A DNA stretch of 64,000 nucleotides from Ectocarpus siliculosus (lineage: Eukaryota > Sar > Phaeophyceae > Ectocarpales > Ectocarpaceae): contig FN648527.1 in the NCBI GenBank assembly GCA_000310025.1, forward strand, positions 22,533 through 86,532. The letters run 5' to 3'. Under the pieces are notes generated by a model. That model was not told the DNA's origin, made no database searches, and saw nothing but the letters and a program-made list of their open reading frames with translations. Positions 1 to 10,337 of this stretch are shown piece after piece. Numbering within the stretch: the stretch's first letter is position 1; the number at the start of each line of letters is the position of its first letter. The translations under genes and the position numbers were made by a program.

Positions 1-433
1 ACACTCCACTACGACTCTCTGACTGGGTGGACTTACGCTTTGCTGGGGAGCTACGGGAGAGGGCGTTCATGTTGTGTTGCATCTGAAGGTCGACGCGGGA
101 ATGAGAGGAGGAGAGGATGTCGAAAGCGAGAGTGACCGGGATGTATGTGCACTCTTTCATTCATTCTGCATTGACTAACTTCTGACTAACTTCCAGCAGA
201 TATTCGAACTTCTGGCACACCTCCAGCAGTTATCCCATGAAATGTGCACTCTTTCATTCACCCTGCATAGATAGTTATCTTGTGACTAAACTTCCACCAA
301 TTGTTCTAACTTCCGACTATTGTAACTTCCACCAATTATTCCATGAAACGGTGTGATATCACGAAAAGTTGATCTCTGTATATATACATACGATGTAGCG
401 TAGTCTACAGCAGCACCTTCAATACAACAACAG
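1..433 (-). mobile_element. Helitron-like copy H0, downstream part
   Basis: This stretch matches 11435-11850 in the same orientation: the start of the accessory ORF of the Helitron-like family (positions 1-110, read on the minus strand) and its upstream non-coding leader with the repeated phrases for a conserved 5' region. The copy continues off the left edge of the window. On the right it is interrupted at 433 by the Gag-only LTR retrotransposon and resumes at 4836. The five bases AACAG at 429-433 are duplicated at 4831-4835, which is the insertion footprint. Homology is direct from the sequence; assignment to Helitrons rests on the better preserved copies H1-H4. Confidence 0.7.
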
Positions 434-674
434 TGTTTGTGTGTGTACTCGGCAGGATACAATTCTCCGAGATCTCCGAGGGCGTTACGCAGATGAGATA
501 GATATGGGTATGATAGACAGACTTGGTGCAGCAGGCTTTGCCTCTTCTTGCTCACGTCTGTCACTCGTTAAACTCTCTAATAATCAAGGAACTTGCGTCA
601 CTCCTTTGTGCAACACGCTCTCGACAAGAGCCCGCGAGCGTGATAACATAGTACACGCGCCGACACCCCAAACT
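434..674 (+). repeat. 5' LTR of Gag-only element
   Basis: Direct repeat of 4590-4830, 241 bp, beginning TG. Its boundaries are fixed by the 5-bp target duplication and by comparison with the uninterrupted copy at 11850-11870. Confidence 0.9.
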
Positions 675-728
675 CGATATCGTGGAGTCAGCTGACGTCG
701 GTAGGGAAAGGTTTGGGAGGTAGGCACC

Positions 729-935
729 GGAATACAAGGACAGCAGCAGCAGGGCGGTTTTTGCTCGCGCTCGTCAAGGAGATCCAGGGAACAGGGTTTG
801 GAATACAAGGGCAGCAGCTGCAGGGCGGTTTTTGCCTGCGCGTGCCAAGGAGATCCAGGGAAAACATTTGGAACACAAGGGCAGCAGCGGCCGGGCGGTT
901 ATTGCCAGCGCGCGTCAAGGAGATCCAGCTACAAA
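729..935 (+). repeat. Three tandem ~71-bp repeats in the leader of the Gag-only element
   Basis: The phrase GGAATACAAGG (with one variant) recurs at 729, 800 and 870, each time followed by a CAGCAGC-type stretch, GGGCGGTT and a conserved GGAGATCCAG. The array lies between the 5' LTR and the Gag start. The position is that of a packaging or translation leader, but no function is shown. Confidence 0.85.
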
Positions 936-1015
936 ACAATACTGCAGTAGGCAAGAGACACATTGTGCCGCGTTTTATTTTTTTTGCGGCGTAATTTGGC
1001 GGAGGAAGAGAAGAG

Positions 1016-3115
1016 ATGGTGAGGGAGAAGGACATGACGGAGAGGGAATATGGGCATCTATCGGAGAAGAATGATGCACCGGCAAGAGTAATGGCTGCCG
1101 GGAGAACGTCTACCTGGGCAGCTGGTGGAGCTGGTCTCGGTACACAACGGGTGAGCATGATGAATGACGGAAATTGTGCGTTGAGCGGCTACAGCAGCAG
1201 TCGCATACCGCCCAAAATCCCGAAAGATTCGGCGAAGGCCGTGAACTGGCTGCGGAGATTGCGGATTTTCCTGGCTAGCGAGGGTTTGGAGCAGACGCTT
1301 GAAGACACCTATCCCACTGGCTATGTTCCTGTCATCAGCTGTTTGGATTGCGTATATCTGAACCGGGTTCATGGTGCGGCGCTCGTTACGGCACACAAGC
1401 GGGCGTGGGGATATCTGTTGGAAGCAACCTGCGGCACGGACATTGAAGAACGGTTGGCTGCTTGTGACTGCGTCCCTGAGGCGTGGAGGGTGATCCGCGA
1501 ATGGGTTTTGCCTACTTTCGACGCCGAGAAGACATTGCTTGTGCGACGGTTGGAGGCAGTTGAGATGTCCCCTGGCGAGAACCCGAAGCTTTTCTTTGCC
1601 AGAGTTGATGGCATCATCAACATCATGCGAGCTGTCGGCATTGAAAAATCCGAGCGGGAAATCGTCCACATCATTGTTCGCCAGCTTTCGCCCGAGTACG
1701 ATGTCGAACGCAAGTCTATCCTGGCCGACCCCACCATTCCCCGAGCGAAAGTGGAAAAAGTTGTTCGCACGGCATACGCTAACAACGTCGAGATCAAGGA
1801 ATTGGGCAAATCGAAGGCGGTCGGTGGTTTGGGGTGCGGTCATGGTGGCGTCGGTCAGAAGGGGAAACAACGGCGGCGGCAGCAGCAGCAGCAGCAACAA
1901 CAGTGGGTTCATCCACAACCACCACCTGTACACCACCCACCTCCTAATTTCCCGACGTGGGGATCTGGGGGGCTCTATGACTGTGGGCGCAACGCCGTGT
2001 ACCCGCAAGAGGAGTCAGCTCCGCCGCCAGGCGCTCCGATGGGTGCCGTTCATCAGTGCGTGAGGTGCGGGAGGCATGGACACTCACTCGGCGACTGCAA
2101 TGCGCCACGACGCTTTGAAGGCCACTGCACTGCCTGCGGTGAGTATGGTCATCGGCGCCGCATGTGTTGCACAACCGGCCGCATGCAACAGCACGTGCAT
2201 GTCGGTGATGGAGAGGGTCTCAACGCGAGTGGCAACGACACTATGCCGTACCAGCAGCGGAAGCGACGACGCTGGAGGAGGCACAGGCACAGGCGTCAGC
2301 CGGAGTCGCTCCTCCCCTTTGCAGATGGAGCGGTGGCATGGGGCACAGCAACTGCTGTGGGAGCGGCAACCGGTGGTGGTGGTTTCCCCGCTACGGTGGC
2401 GGGGGGAACGGCCGCGGCGCAGGCACTCGCGGCTGGAGCGGCGGCATCGGAGGCAGCAACGGCGGCGAGAGCGGGGACCCCCGGCAACAGAGTCTTCCCC
2501 GCGGCGGCGGCAGGGGGAACGGCCGGGGAGCAGGCACTTGCTGTTGAAGCGACGGTATCAGTGGTGCCACCGGCGGCGGCACCGGCGACGGATGAACTCG
2601 AAAGCATGAAAGAAGAGCTTGCTGACATACGGAGGCAATGGGGGGAATTGGCGGCCAAGAAACCGGCACTGCATGTGCAGCCGGGCCCACCACTTGTGTC
2701 GTCAGCAGGCGTGGCTTCAGCAGCGGAAACAACGGTGGGGACGACGACAGTTATTGGTGTTTTCCCCGGCTCGTCGATCGGGGGAACGGCCGGGACGCCG
2801 TCAGCTGCAGGAACGGTGGCACTGGAGGTTTCTTCGACCTGCGGCCAGATACTCCCCGCCGTATCAACTAGGGGGGCGATCGCAGTGCCCACATCAGCAG
2901 CTACACCGGCACCAGCAGCGCAAGAAGCGGAGGACGCGTGCGATGAGGATGGCTGTTGGTTGGACAATGGCGACGAAGGCGGCAACAGCAACGGCGGCAG
3001 CGGCGACGGCAGGTTCGTGGCGTTGTCTGCGGGTGCGGGTGCGGGCGCGGGGCATCCCGGCGCCAATCCGACCGTGTACAATGGTATCTGCGTGGTGCGG
3101 GACGATGGGGGGTAA
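1016..3115 (+). CDS. Gag polyprotein of Gag-only LTR element
   Basis: An open frame of 699 codons. Residues about 60-265 have the helical pattern of Copia-type Gag (UBN2-like family), with a WLRRLRIFL-type segment, a conserved W at the domain centre and a final segment ending near AYANN. A Gln run follows at about 288-296. Two CCHC zinc knuckles sit at 348-361 (CVRC..H..C spacing C-x2-C-x4-H-x4-C) and 371-384, the usual RNA-binding module of retroelement nucleocapsids. The remaining 300 residues are low-complexity Ala/Gly/Thr-rich repeats with no recognised enzyme domain. Gag proteins assemble into cytoplasmic virus-like particles that package element RNA; here the particle would need a partner's enzymes. 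The ORF looks whole. Confidence 0.85.
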   Translation: MVREKDMTEREYGHLSEKNDAPARVMAAGRTSTWAAGGAGLGTQRVSMMNDGNCALSGYSSSRIPPKIPKDSAKAVNWLRRLRIFLASEGLEQTLEDTYPTGYVPVISCLDCVYLNRVHGAALVTAHKRAWGYLLEATCGTDIEERLAACDCVPEAWRVIREWVLPTFDAEKTLLVRRLEAVEMSPGENPKLFFARVDGIINIMRAVGIEKSEREIVHIIVRQLSPEYDVERKSILADPTIPRAKVEKVVRTAYANNVEIKELGKSKAVGGLGCGHGGVGQKGKQRRRQQQQQQQQWVHPQPPPVHHPPPNFPTWGSGGLYDCGRNAVYPQEESAPPPGAPMGAVHQCVRCGRHGHSLGDCNAPRRFEGHCTACGEYGHRRRMCCTTGRMQQHVHVGDGEGLNASGNDTMPYQQRKRRRWRRHRHRRQPESLLPFADGAVAWGTATAVGAATGGGGFPATVAGGTAAAQALAAGAAASEAATAARAGTPGNRVFPAAAAGGTAGEQALAVEATVSVVPPAAAPATDELESMKEELADIRRQWGELAAKKPALHVQPGPPLVSSAGVASAAETTVGTTTVIGVFPGSSIGGTAGTPSAAGTVALEVSSTCGQILPAVSTRGAIAVPTSAATPAPAAQEAEDACDEDGCWLDNGDEGGNSNGGSGDGRFVALSAGAGAGAGHPGANPTVYNGICVVRDDGG

Positions 3116-3597
3116 TGCCATGGCTGGACATTCGATCGTGGCTGGAAGGGTGCGGCATGAATTGAGAGGCTACGTGTTCGGGGGCTACCGTGCGAGATGA
3201 CCGGTGGTTGCACCATGAGTCTACGCGCGATTCAGGCACGTTCGTGAGAATTATGTTTATTTGGCTTTCTATTTTCTGGGTCGATTTTGTTTGTTGAAAG
3301 CCATGAGTTTGAGAACTGCGTCGACGTAGGCTGTTGTGTTGCGATGCGCACGAACGAACGTGGTGTTTATGGTCTGTGGTACATGTGTTATTCATTTGTC
3401 AAGGATATGGTTTGCATAGTCTAGGACTTCACCGCGCCGAATGGTGCAGTTGATGTTGTTGGGTCACTGCTAAATTAGCACTGCTGTCGAAAATCATGGG
3501 GGGGGATGAATGTGATGCTGAGATGCCATGATCTTCGCCGCAGTACAAGCAGAGTTCTAGCGGACGTTCGGGTTTGATTGTTCATTTTGTTCACGTT

Positions 3598-3835
3598 TTC
3601 CGCGTTTTACCTGCGGAAAATGAGGAGAAGTCCTCCGTTGTTGTTTGTTTGCGATTCCGCTTTTACCTGCGGAGTTTGAGGCAACTTCGTCCTCAATTCT
3701 TGTTTGTTTGCGATTCCGCGTTTACCTGCGGAGTTTGAGGCAACTTCATGATACTTGTCTGATTCCTCGTTGCTAGGATAAGAAATACATTTCTTGTTTA
3801 TTCGCGATTCCGCGTTTTTCCCGCCGAGATCGGAC
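3598..3835 (+). repeat. Diverged tandem repeats with GCGATTCCGC core
   Basis: The phrase GCGATTCCGC recurs at 3651, 3710 and 3803, and a partial copy begins at 3598. Each is followed by a T-rich stretch and, in the first three, by ACCTGCGGA. CCGC and GCGG flank a short loop, so each unit could form a small hairpin. The array lies in the 3' non-coding part of the Gag-only element. Confidence 0.7.
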
Positions 3836-3890
3836 GTAACATCATGATATTCGTTTGATTTCTCGTTGTTTGGATCCGAGAGTAGTTGCA

Positions 3891-3995
3891 GCAGGGGGGC
3901 TGTTAAGCTGCTGTGTTTTGAGAGATGATGCAGCAGGGGGGCTGTTAAGCTTTTATGTTTTGGAAGATACTGCAGCAGGGGGGCTGCTAAGAAAT
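3891..3995 (+). repeat. Three 42-bp repeats carrying polypurine-tract-like G-runs
   Basis: The phrase GCAGGGGGGCTG occurs at 3891, 3933 and 3975, exactly 42 bp apart. It closely resembles the element's real polypurine tract and LTR start (TAGGGGGGCTGTTTG at 4581-4595). The units lie about 600 bp upstream of the 3' LTR. Confidence 0.85.
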
Positions 3996-4577
3996 CCATG
4001 CCTCGATGTTTGAGAAACGGCATAATTGGCGAAAGTTTCCTCTGGCGTCTTCGAACGCCAGGTTTTTAACGTTTGTCTATTTGTGCCGCATGTATTTGGT
4101 ATTGATGACTGTTCTGAACGATGTATTGGAGGAAGGATTTGACATATTTTGGTAAGACATGGTTGAGGCCTATGTGCTTCCGAAGCTTATTTCAAATTGG
4201 TCAATGAGTTGAAACACAGTTTTGTGCGAGGATTTTGTTCGAGGTATTTGTTGACGCGTTTTGCCAGAGTTGTCCGTCCAGAGTCTTTATGACGTGGCTC
4301 TGATGTAATGTTGATCTTTGCTGAGTATTCTTCCAAAGATAATTCTTTGTGTTTGACTGCTTGAGAATGTCGTGACGACGTTTGCTCGAGAGGGGTGCTT
4401 GTTAAGACTCTTAGTGAAGTTCCATAGTCGTAGGAGGAGTAGTAACCTGAAACTTGAATATTCGATAGATCCGGGAGTTGACATGATTTGTGGATACGAA
4501 AGATGAATGGTTTTTAGATTTGTTGCCGTTTTACCTGGCTATATGTACGGAGGATCTCGTAGATCGTATCTCGTTCC

Positions 4578-4589
4578 GAGTAGGGGGGC
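4578..4589 (+). other. Polypurine tract of Gag-only element
   Basis: The purine-rich stretch GAGTAGGGGGGC ends exactly where the right LTR begins. This is the usual position of the plus-strand primer in reverse transcription of LTR elements. Confidence 0.75.
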
Positions 4590-4830
4590 TGTTTGTGTGT
4601 GTACTCGGCAGGATACAATTCTCCGAGATCTCCGAGGGGGTTACGCAGATGAGATAGATATGGGTGTGATAGACAGACTTGGTGCAGCAGGCTTTGCCTC
4701 TTCTTGCTCACGTCTGTCACTCGTTAAACTCTCTAATAACCAAGGAACTTGAGTCACTCCTTTGTGCAACACGCTCTCGACAAGATCCCGCGAGCGTGAT
4801 AACATAGTACACGCGCCGACACCCCAAACA
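4590..4830 (+). repeat. 3' LTR of Gag-only element
   Basis: Direct repeat of the 5' LTR, same length, ending CCCCAAACA and followed directly by the AACAG target duplication (4831-4835). Confidence 0.9.
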
Positions 4831-4835
4831 AACAG

Positions 4836-6600
4836 CAGTACAACAACAACAACAGCAGTGTTCACAGTATTGATGATGCCGTGAGATTTGCGTGCGTGCA
4901 TGTTCAAGCTCAAAACAGAGCAAGTAAAGTCTAAGTTGTGGCATACCACAACAACAACGATCAATCTACATTTGTCAAATCTTCCTTGCTACATACAGCT
5001 GCAGAATATTAGGAACAATAAAAACACACATGGAAAGATGCAGAATATGTGCAACTTGGAGGGTGTGTGCGGCATATACGTAGTACGTACGTAACCTCCG
5101 TGCGGTGACAATACACGATGCACATACATACTTACTCCAGTTCGCGTTGCTTCCGCTAGAGAAGAAGGCGACAGGATGCATGCATGCACTACTACTACTG
5201 TACCTACCTACAACGCATACCATTTTAGTACGGACAGTCTGTCGATATCTATCTACAGATGAGACCACGCGGCAAAAAAAAGTCTGTGCTAGGTATTTGC
5301 TTGTAGACTATGCTTGTACTTCAAGTATGTGTCATGATTTATGAGTTGACGTTCTCCGAAATCTCATCCAATGAGCTGCGTGATTCTTTAGAGATCACAG
5401 TCCCTTGATGTCCCTTGCGTAGACTCGCCCGGATGCACGATATTTAGCCGTACTTTACGGTGCTGAAACTCGGCTCGCCCTTGGAGTCTAGAGCTCGCGA
5501 CAGGGGCGCTGTGGTCTCGAGAGTGGCACGCCCACGTCGGCGAAGACGGCCCAAAAAATTGTTTGAACCCCATTTAAAAACAAATAAAACCGACTTGCCG
5601 CACCGCAACGTCTAGCCCAATGACTGAAAAAGTGGTTGCGTGCATTCACCGTGCTGTAACTCTACTCGCCTTTGGAGTTTCGAGCTCCCGACAGGGGCGA
5701 TGCAATCCAGACACTGGCCCGTTGCAGCGGGCAACAACCGGCGAAAAAAAAAGTATCAAGGCGACCGCGAACTGATGCACCGCAAAAAAACGTCTTGCTT
5801 TTTGAGTGCAACAATGATTGAACGCTTGCGTCTCAGGCCTCCGACATAATTGTAGTTAAGTCTATACTTACAGGATGGTCGTCGTGACGTGATACATATA
5901 CTGTTATTAGTATGCGAAAAAAAAAAAAAAAAGACGGCTCGATTTTTGTATTTCTACAGCAGTATGGACCAGACGCCGACTGTACATAGAAGTCGTACGA
6001 GTGTCGACTAAGTGGTGCTGTTACATCATCGTCCACGCACTTCTGCCAGGGCTGGTTTGTTGATTGGAATCTTGTAGGTCGAGATACAGTAGTGGGATTC
6101 TCGGGTTGTGGAGGCAAAAGTGAACCAGAGCAAACAAATTCACGAATAGCTCGATTACTGCTCTGTTTTTGCAACAGCAGTATGGACTAGACGCCGAACG
6201 ACGTCCGTCCGTGTACTACCGCAACGACCTAACTGGACGGGATACTTCCTGCTACGGGGAACCATAGTTAGTACAATGCGATGCAAACATCCGTTCGTGT
6301 GTCGCGCGGCTGCCGCATGTGTCGACGACAGGTACACGTAAAACTCTCGCCATGTTGTCGTTACCGCGCAGGAGGACCCCTCGGAGATGTTCCACATGGT
6401 GCTACAACGACAGCAGTACTACTAGCTGTACATAGATGTCGTAGGAGAGTGGAGTTGTGCTGTCACGGCATCTCCCACGCACTCTCCTGCCGGTGCTTGT
6501 GTCGATTGGAGTCTTGTAGGCCGAAATACAAGGTTGCGCTCCCGGGTTGTGGAAGCAAACCTGCCTGCAACAACAACAGAGAAGGCGGTGTTCTATTTAC
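4836..6600 (-). mobile_element. Helitron-like copy H0, upstream part
   Basis: This segment matches 11865-13634 at high identity in the same orientation and is the non-coding upstream part of the Helitron-like family. It holds an internal duplication: a block beginning with a GTGCTG(T)AACTC phrase and containing GACAGGGGCG occurs at about 5457 and again at about 5659. Toward its distal end it contains repeat modules alpha and beta (described separately). No gene is recognisable; short ORFs here are not conserved in a coding manner. The outer limit beyond 6600 cannot be set because copy H1 is cut off there. Confidence 0.65.
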
Positions 6601-6750
6601 TACAGTATCCCGCTCAACTTTGTTTTTTTGCGGCATGTGGTTGCATATTTCTTTGCCACTGCCGGTAAAGACCGCTGGATCTTTACGCAGTCCATCTTTC
6701 GCATTTATTATTTTTCCCCGAACGACGCAGGACGGGTCGACCTTCATCAT

Positions 6751-6920
6751 TGTTGTTGTTGTTGTCTCCACATTTAAAACCCGTTCCGATCTCTCTCTAT
6801 CCAGTACCTTCATATGTCCGTACTAATCCAACACTTGACGCTGTCGATTCCCGTGGTCACAGGCTAACTTACCCTAAAAAGGTACGCTTAAAACAAAAAT
6901 GGCCCCGAGGGGTCCGCAAG
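6751..6920 (+). repeat. Dispersed repeat D140, copy 1
   Basis: This block begins with TGTTGTTGTTGTTGTC, runs through a CCAGTACCTTC phrase and GTGGTCACAGG, and ends with CCCCGAGGGGTCCGC. The same order of phrases is found at 7782-7951 (+), about 42735-42860 (-) and about 59560-59690 (-). Downstream homology between copies 1 and 2 continues for about 220 bp (to roughly 7150 and 8160), so these two make direct repeats of about 390 bp that bracket 630 bp. An LTR or TRIM-like origin is possible but not shown. Confidence 0.6.
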
Positions 6921-7150
6921 TAAATAGAATTAAGGAATAATAAAATAAATAGGAATCAACGACAGATAGATATTCTGGAGTTCTCCGCTCCCTCTGCCGG
7001 CTATGCGAGGTAACAACTGAGACTAGGAGTCAGCATCACGGGCCAGAGAGAAAGAGGTACACCCCCTTGGTTCAATCTTGGTGCTTCACACGCAAGCAGA
7101 GACAGACAAGGCCATCTGAAACAAAAAAAATGAGAGAAAAAAGAGTGACA

Positions 7151-7781
7151 AAGAGAAAAAAGAGCGACAAAGAGAAAAAATATAGTCTATGGAAACAGGA
7201 AGAAAAGAGAAAAAAAGAAAAGGAAAAAGGAAACGAAAACGAAAAAGAGCGAGGACAAAAAGAGACCAGACCGAAAATAACAAGAAATAAGAGACAGAAA
7301 AAGGCACACGGTGGAGACACCACTGTAACGAACGAACAGCAAACACACGAACACCGCCACCAACCAGCGATACATTGTAATGGTACGTCGTCACTAGTGG
7401 GGAGTTGGTGCAATGGTGCAGATTTGGGGGGGGGGATTGGCTAAAAGAAATTCAATCCGGCACGTATCACGCCACTCGGTCCGTCTCTTCTCGTGTACTC
7501 TTCCCTCGCCGTCTCATCATGCCTACCTTCGACTTTCTTATCGACCAGACGCCGACTGTACATAGTGGTAGGAGTGTGGAATTGCTGTGCTGTGACGGCA
7601 TCTTCCATGTACCCACTCCTCCCACCCGTCCGTGCTGGTGGGTCGATGGGAGTCTTGTACGTCGGTATACAGCAGTGAAATTCTCGGGTTCTTTATGGAA
7701 GCAAGTTTGCCTGCAACAGCGAGAGCAAAAAAATCATGCATGCATATAGCTCGACCACTGTTTGTTGATGCTTCACAGCAG
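7151..7781. other. Spacer between D140 direct repeats, no recognised gene
   Basis: A purine-rich AAAGAGA/GAAAAAG tract (7130-7270) is followed by alpha module sequence. The long ORF calls here come from the homopurine composition and match no family I recognise. Confidence 0.5.
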
Positions 7782-7951
7782 TGTTGTTGTTGTTGTTGTC
7801 TTCACATTAACAACCGTTCCGATCTCTCCCTACCCAGTACCTTCGTATGTCCGTACTTATCCGACACTCGACGCGGTCGATTCCCGTGGTCACAGGTTAA
7901 CCTACCCTAAAAAGGTACACTCAAATAAACTGGTCTCGAGGGGTCCGCAAG
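7782..7951 (+). repeat. Dispersed repeat D140, copy 2
   Basis: Direct repeat of 6751-6920, with the same TGTTG array, CCAGTACCTTC phrase, GTGGTCACAGG and GAGGGGTCCGC end. Homology with copy 1 continues downstream to about 8160. Confidence 0.6.
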
Positions 7952-8364
7952 TCAATAGGAATCAACGACAGATATTCTGGAATCCTCCACTTCCTCTTCG
8001 CGCTTTGCGAGGTATCAACTGAGACTAGCAGTCACAATCTATCATGGGCCGGAGAGAAAGAGGTACACCCCCTTGGTTCAATCTTGGTACTTCACAACGC
8101 AAGCAGAGACAAGGCCATCTGGCACAGAAAAAGAGAGACAAAAGAGAGAAAAAATATAGAAAAAAGAGAAAAAAAGGAGTGTGGACCAGACGCCGGGCGA
8201 CGTCCGCCTACTACGGCAGGCAACGACCATGGCTGGATGGGATACCTCCTGCGACGGCGAGCCATACTGCTACACAGGCTGGAGGTCGAACCCCCTTGTG
8301 GAGAAAATACCCCTCCCCCCCCCACCTTGCCAAGGTGGATGTGCCTCATTTTCCTGAATTTTGT

Positions 8365-8850
8365 ACCTTGACAATCTCGGCCGTGCGGCAACCTTGGGAG
8401 TCACCACGCAAAGGGGTAAAACATCCAAAGGTTATCACAATGCAGGCAACACGCTACCTTGGCAATCTCGGCGGTGCGGCAACCTTGGGACTCACCACGC
8501 CAAGGGGTAAAACATCCAAAGGTCATCACAATGCCGGCAACACGCTACCTTGGCAATCTCGGCGGTGCGGCATCCTTGGGAGTAACATCGCCAAGGGGTA
8601 AAAAATACGAAGGTCATTGCAATGCCGGCAGCACGATACCTTGGCAATCTCGGCGGTGCGGCAACCTTGGGAGTCATCTCGCCAAGGGGAAAAAAATCCG
8701 AAAAAATCCAAAGGTCATTGCAATACCGGCAACACCCAACCTTGGCAATCTCGGCGGTGCGGCAACCTTGGAAGTCATCTCGCCAAGGGGCAAAAAATCC
8801 AAAGGTCATATGCCGGATATAACACGCGACCTTGACAATCTCCTTGTGTG
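8365..8850 (+). repeat. 91-bp minisatellite, about five units
   Basis: The phrase ACCTTG(A/G)CAATCTC starts at 8365, 8456, 8547, 8638, 8739 and 8829. Period is 91 bp, except one 101-bp unit with an A-rich insertion near 8690-8705. Each unit contains CCTTGG and CCAAGG separated by about 11 bp, so each can form a hairpin. The array reads open in several frames only because it is repetitive and 91 is not a multiple of three. Confidence 0.92.
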
Positions 8851-9227
8851 TACGGGAAAGAGGAGATCATTGATTGGTGGTGTAGAATATTTGTATACCG
8901 TTAACGGGTTTTTTGTTGTTAGGCCGCTCACTCTGCTGCGATCCTCACCCTGAGTCGTTTGCACAACTTCCATCCACACCCTACAGAGCTGACCTGACTG
9001 ACCTGTTCGACATCAAGAAGAAGCAGAGCACACATTCATAATCTGTGCGTGTGTGTGCACATCAGGTACGAGTCGTATTGTGTGTCGTGTGCTATACAAA
9101 AGTTGATGGATGTTTTCCCGCGCGCACCGCGCACCACACTTACTTACTGCTGTACGCGAGACACAGATACAAGTAGCAGACACCATCACCCGTATCACTA
9201 CACAACCCGACAACAACACGTCCGTAT
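8851..9227. other. Intervening sequence, nothing recognised
   Basis: Between the minisatellite and the end of Helitron-like copy H1. It includes CT-rich and CAC-rich stretches and no conserved ORF. Confidence 0.5.
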
Positions 9228-9236
9228 AATGTAAAT

Positions 9237-9990
9237 TTAGAGCAGAAGAAAGATGTTGATGGGGAGGAGGTAATGTGGAGGCATTAATAAAGTGAAAGTT
9301 TATCTGAGCATCAAAAATTCGTTTAGCTGCGATGATTTCTTCGACACGGAATACATAGTTCTCAAAATGTTGTTGGAGGTCGAATATGCCGTGATAAGCA
9401 CGTCCATGCAAGGTGAGCATTGAAGGGGCTGGCGGTTCAGTCCATGCCTTTTATTGAATACAGCCTGCGCCTAATGCAGTAAATCCGAAAAGCCCGTTGT
9501 ATCGTGATATCACACCGTTTCATGGAATAATTGGTGGAAGTTAGTCAGAAGTTAATGAATTTAGTAGTTTCAAACAGCGCCATAAGATGGTGGGGGATAA
9601 ATTGGAGAGGATGGATACACGACTTGCCTTTGTTACAACAATTTAATCCCTTTTCTTCTTTCCAAAGTATAGCATTGCAGTGAGAACATGTGATATTTTG
9701 CGGATCATCCAAGTCCGTGTGTTTTAGCTCAAAAGGTGCCGAGAGGAAGTCGAATGTTTGCGAGTCAATGTCTTGCACTCCAAGGCAGATTTGGTTATTA
9801 GCATCACCGCGATGGCTGTCTAGACTGGGTGCCGGTAACCTTGGTGCACGACTCCTCATTTGGCTAAAATGTTGACGCATCCTATCGAGTTCAGGGTCTG
9901 AGTCGTGTGGTGTGTTGTTTGCATTGCGACGTCTACATTCCGCTAAGATTTCAGCTTGCGCGTTATCCGGACAGGTTTGTGGTGTTCGAG
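9237..9990 (-). pseudogene. Helitron-like Rep N-terminal region (H1 copy)
   Basis: On the minus strand this encodes, in two frames, a stretch with the phrase MRSRAPRLPAPS, then CSHCNA and NCCNKGK (a C-x2-C ... CC zinc-type pattern), then LTLHGRAYHGIFDLQQH. The order CxxC...CCxKGK followed by a short alpha/beta segment and HGRxYH is what is normally seen just before the helicase-like N domain of eukaryotic Helitrons. Compared with a full Helitron protein of well over 1000 residues, only about 200 residues remain and the HUH nuclease and SF1 helicase are absent. The open frame is interrupted near 9480-9545. It is broken coding sequence, not a working gene. Confidence 0.65.
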
Positions 9991-10337
9991 TTTCAGGCGT
10001 CGTTCGGGGTTGGGTGAGCGATCTTCGTTGGGTATTTCGACGAGCTGAAGGTGTTCGTCGATTTGGAGTTTTTTGTACGTTCCTCGAGGGAGTGTTACTC
10101 TCGCTGGGGGTGTGGATTGTGACGTGCAGTATGTGATCGTGTTTGGCGATTGTGAGATGCGGCTGCTGAACGAGTTACCCAATGAATTGGCGTCAGCCGA
10201 TATCGATGATTGTCAGACATGGGGTGACATCTTTACTCTATTGATAGTTGGCGAAAGCCAGTTCCAGGTGGCAACAATGTGCCTTGAATTTCTTGAGACG
10301 TTTACTTTTTTTTGAAATGGAAACACGCGTCTTACTT

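Larger units (their letters stand above)
434..4830 (+). mobile_element. Gag-only LTR retrotransposon (Ty1/Copia-like Gag)
   Basis: A complete-looking LTR element of 4397 bp. It has two direct LTRs of 241 bp each, starting TGTTTGTG, a 5-bp target duplication (AACAG at 429-433 and 4831-4835), and a purine-rich tract ending in a G-run just before the right LTR. Its only long ORF is a Gag-type protein; no protease, reverse transcriptase or integrase motif was seen in the remaining 1.5 kb. It therefore resembles the Gag-only non-autonomous class described in plants as TR-GAG and would need enzymes from another element. The LTRs differ at about six positions of 241, so it is fairly young. It sits inside Helitron-like copy H0, and the homologous empty site is visible at 11850-11870 in copy H1. 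Gag is open; the element looks whole for its class. Confidence 0.9.
5960..8290. repeat. Mosaic of alternating alpha and beta repeat modules
   Basis: Two related modules recur. Module alpha (GACCAGACGCCGACTGTACAT-like or just the CTGTACATAG part, then a stretch ending in CTCGGGTT or CCCGGGTT and a GCAA-rich tail) is at about 5962, 6428 and 7548. Module beta (GACTAGACGCCGAACGACG-like, then a GGGATAC(C/T)TCCTGC phrase) is at about 6181 and 8187. The alpha-beta-alpha order recurs in copy H1 at 13003, 13219 and 13457. No coding potential is convincing. Confidence 0.6.

Noticed and set aside
1058-2008. Long antisense ORF opposite Gag
   Set aside because: A shadow of the GC-rich Gag frame; no domain and no independent conservation.
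8365-8850. CRISPR-like array
   Set aside because: Units are contiguous 91-bp tandem repeats without unique spacers, in a eukaryotic TE context.
8044-8953. ORFs with LGNLGGAATLG repeats
   Set aside because: Translation of the 91-bp minisatellite; the period is not a multiple of three, so the peptide repeat changes frame.
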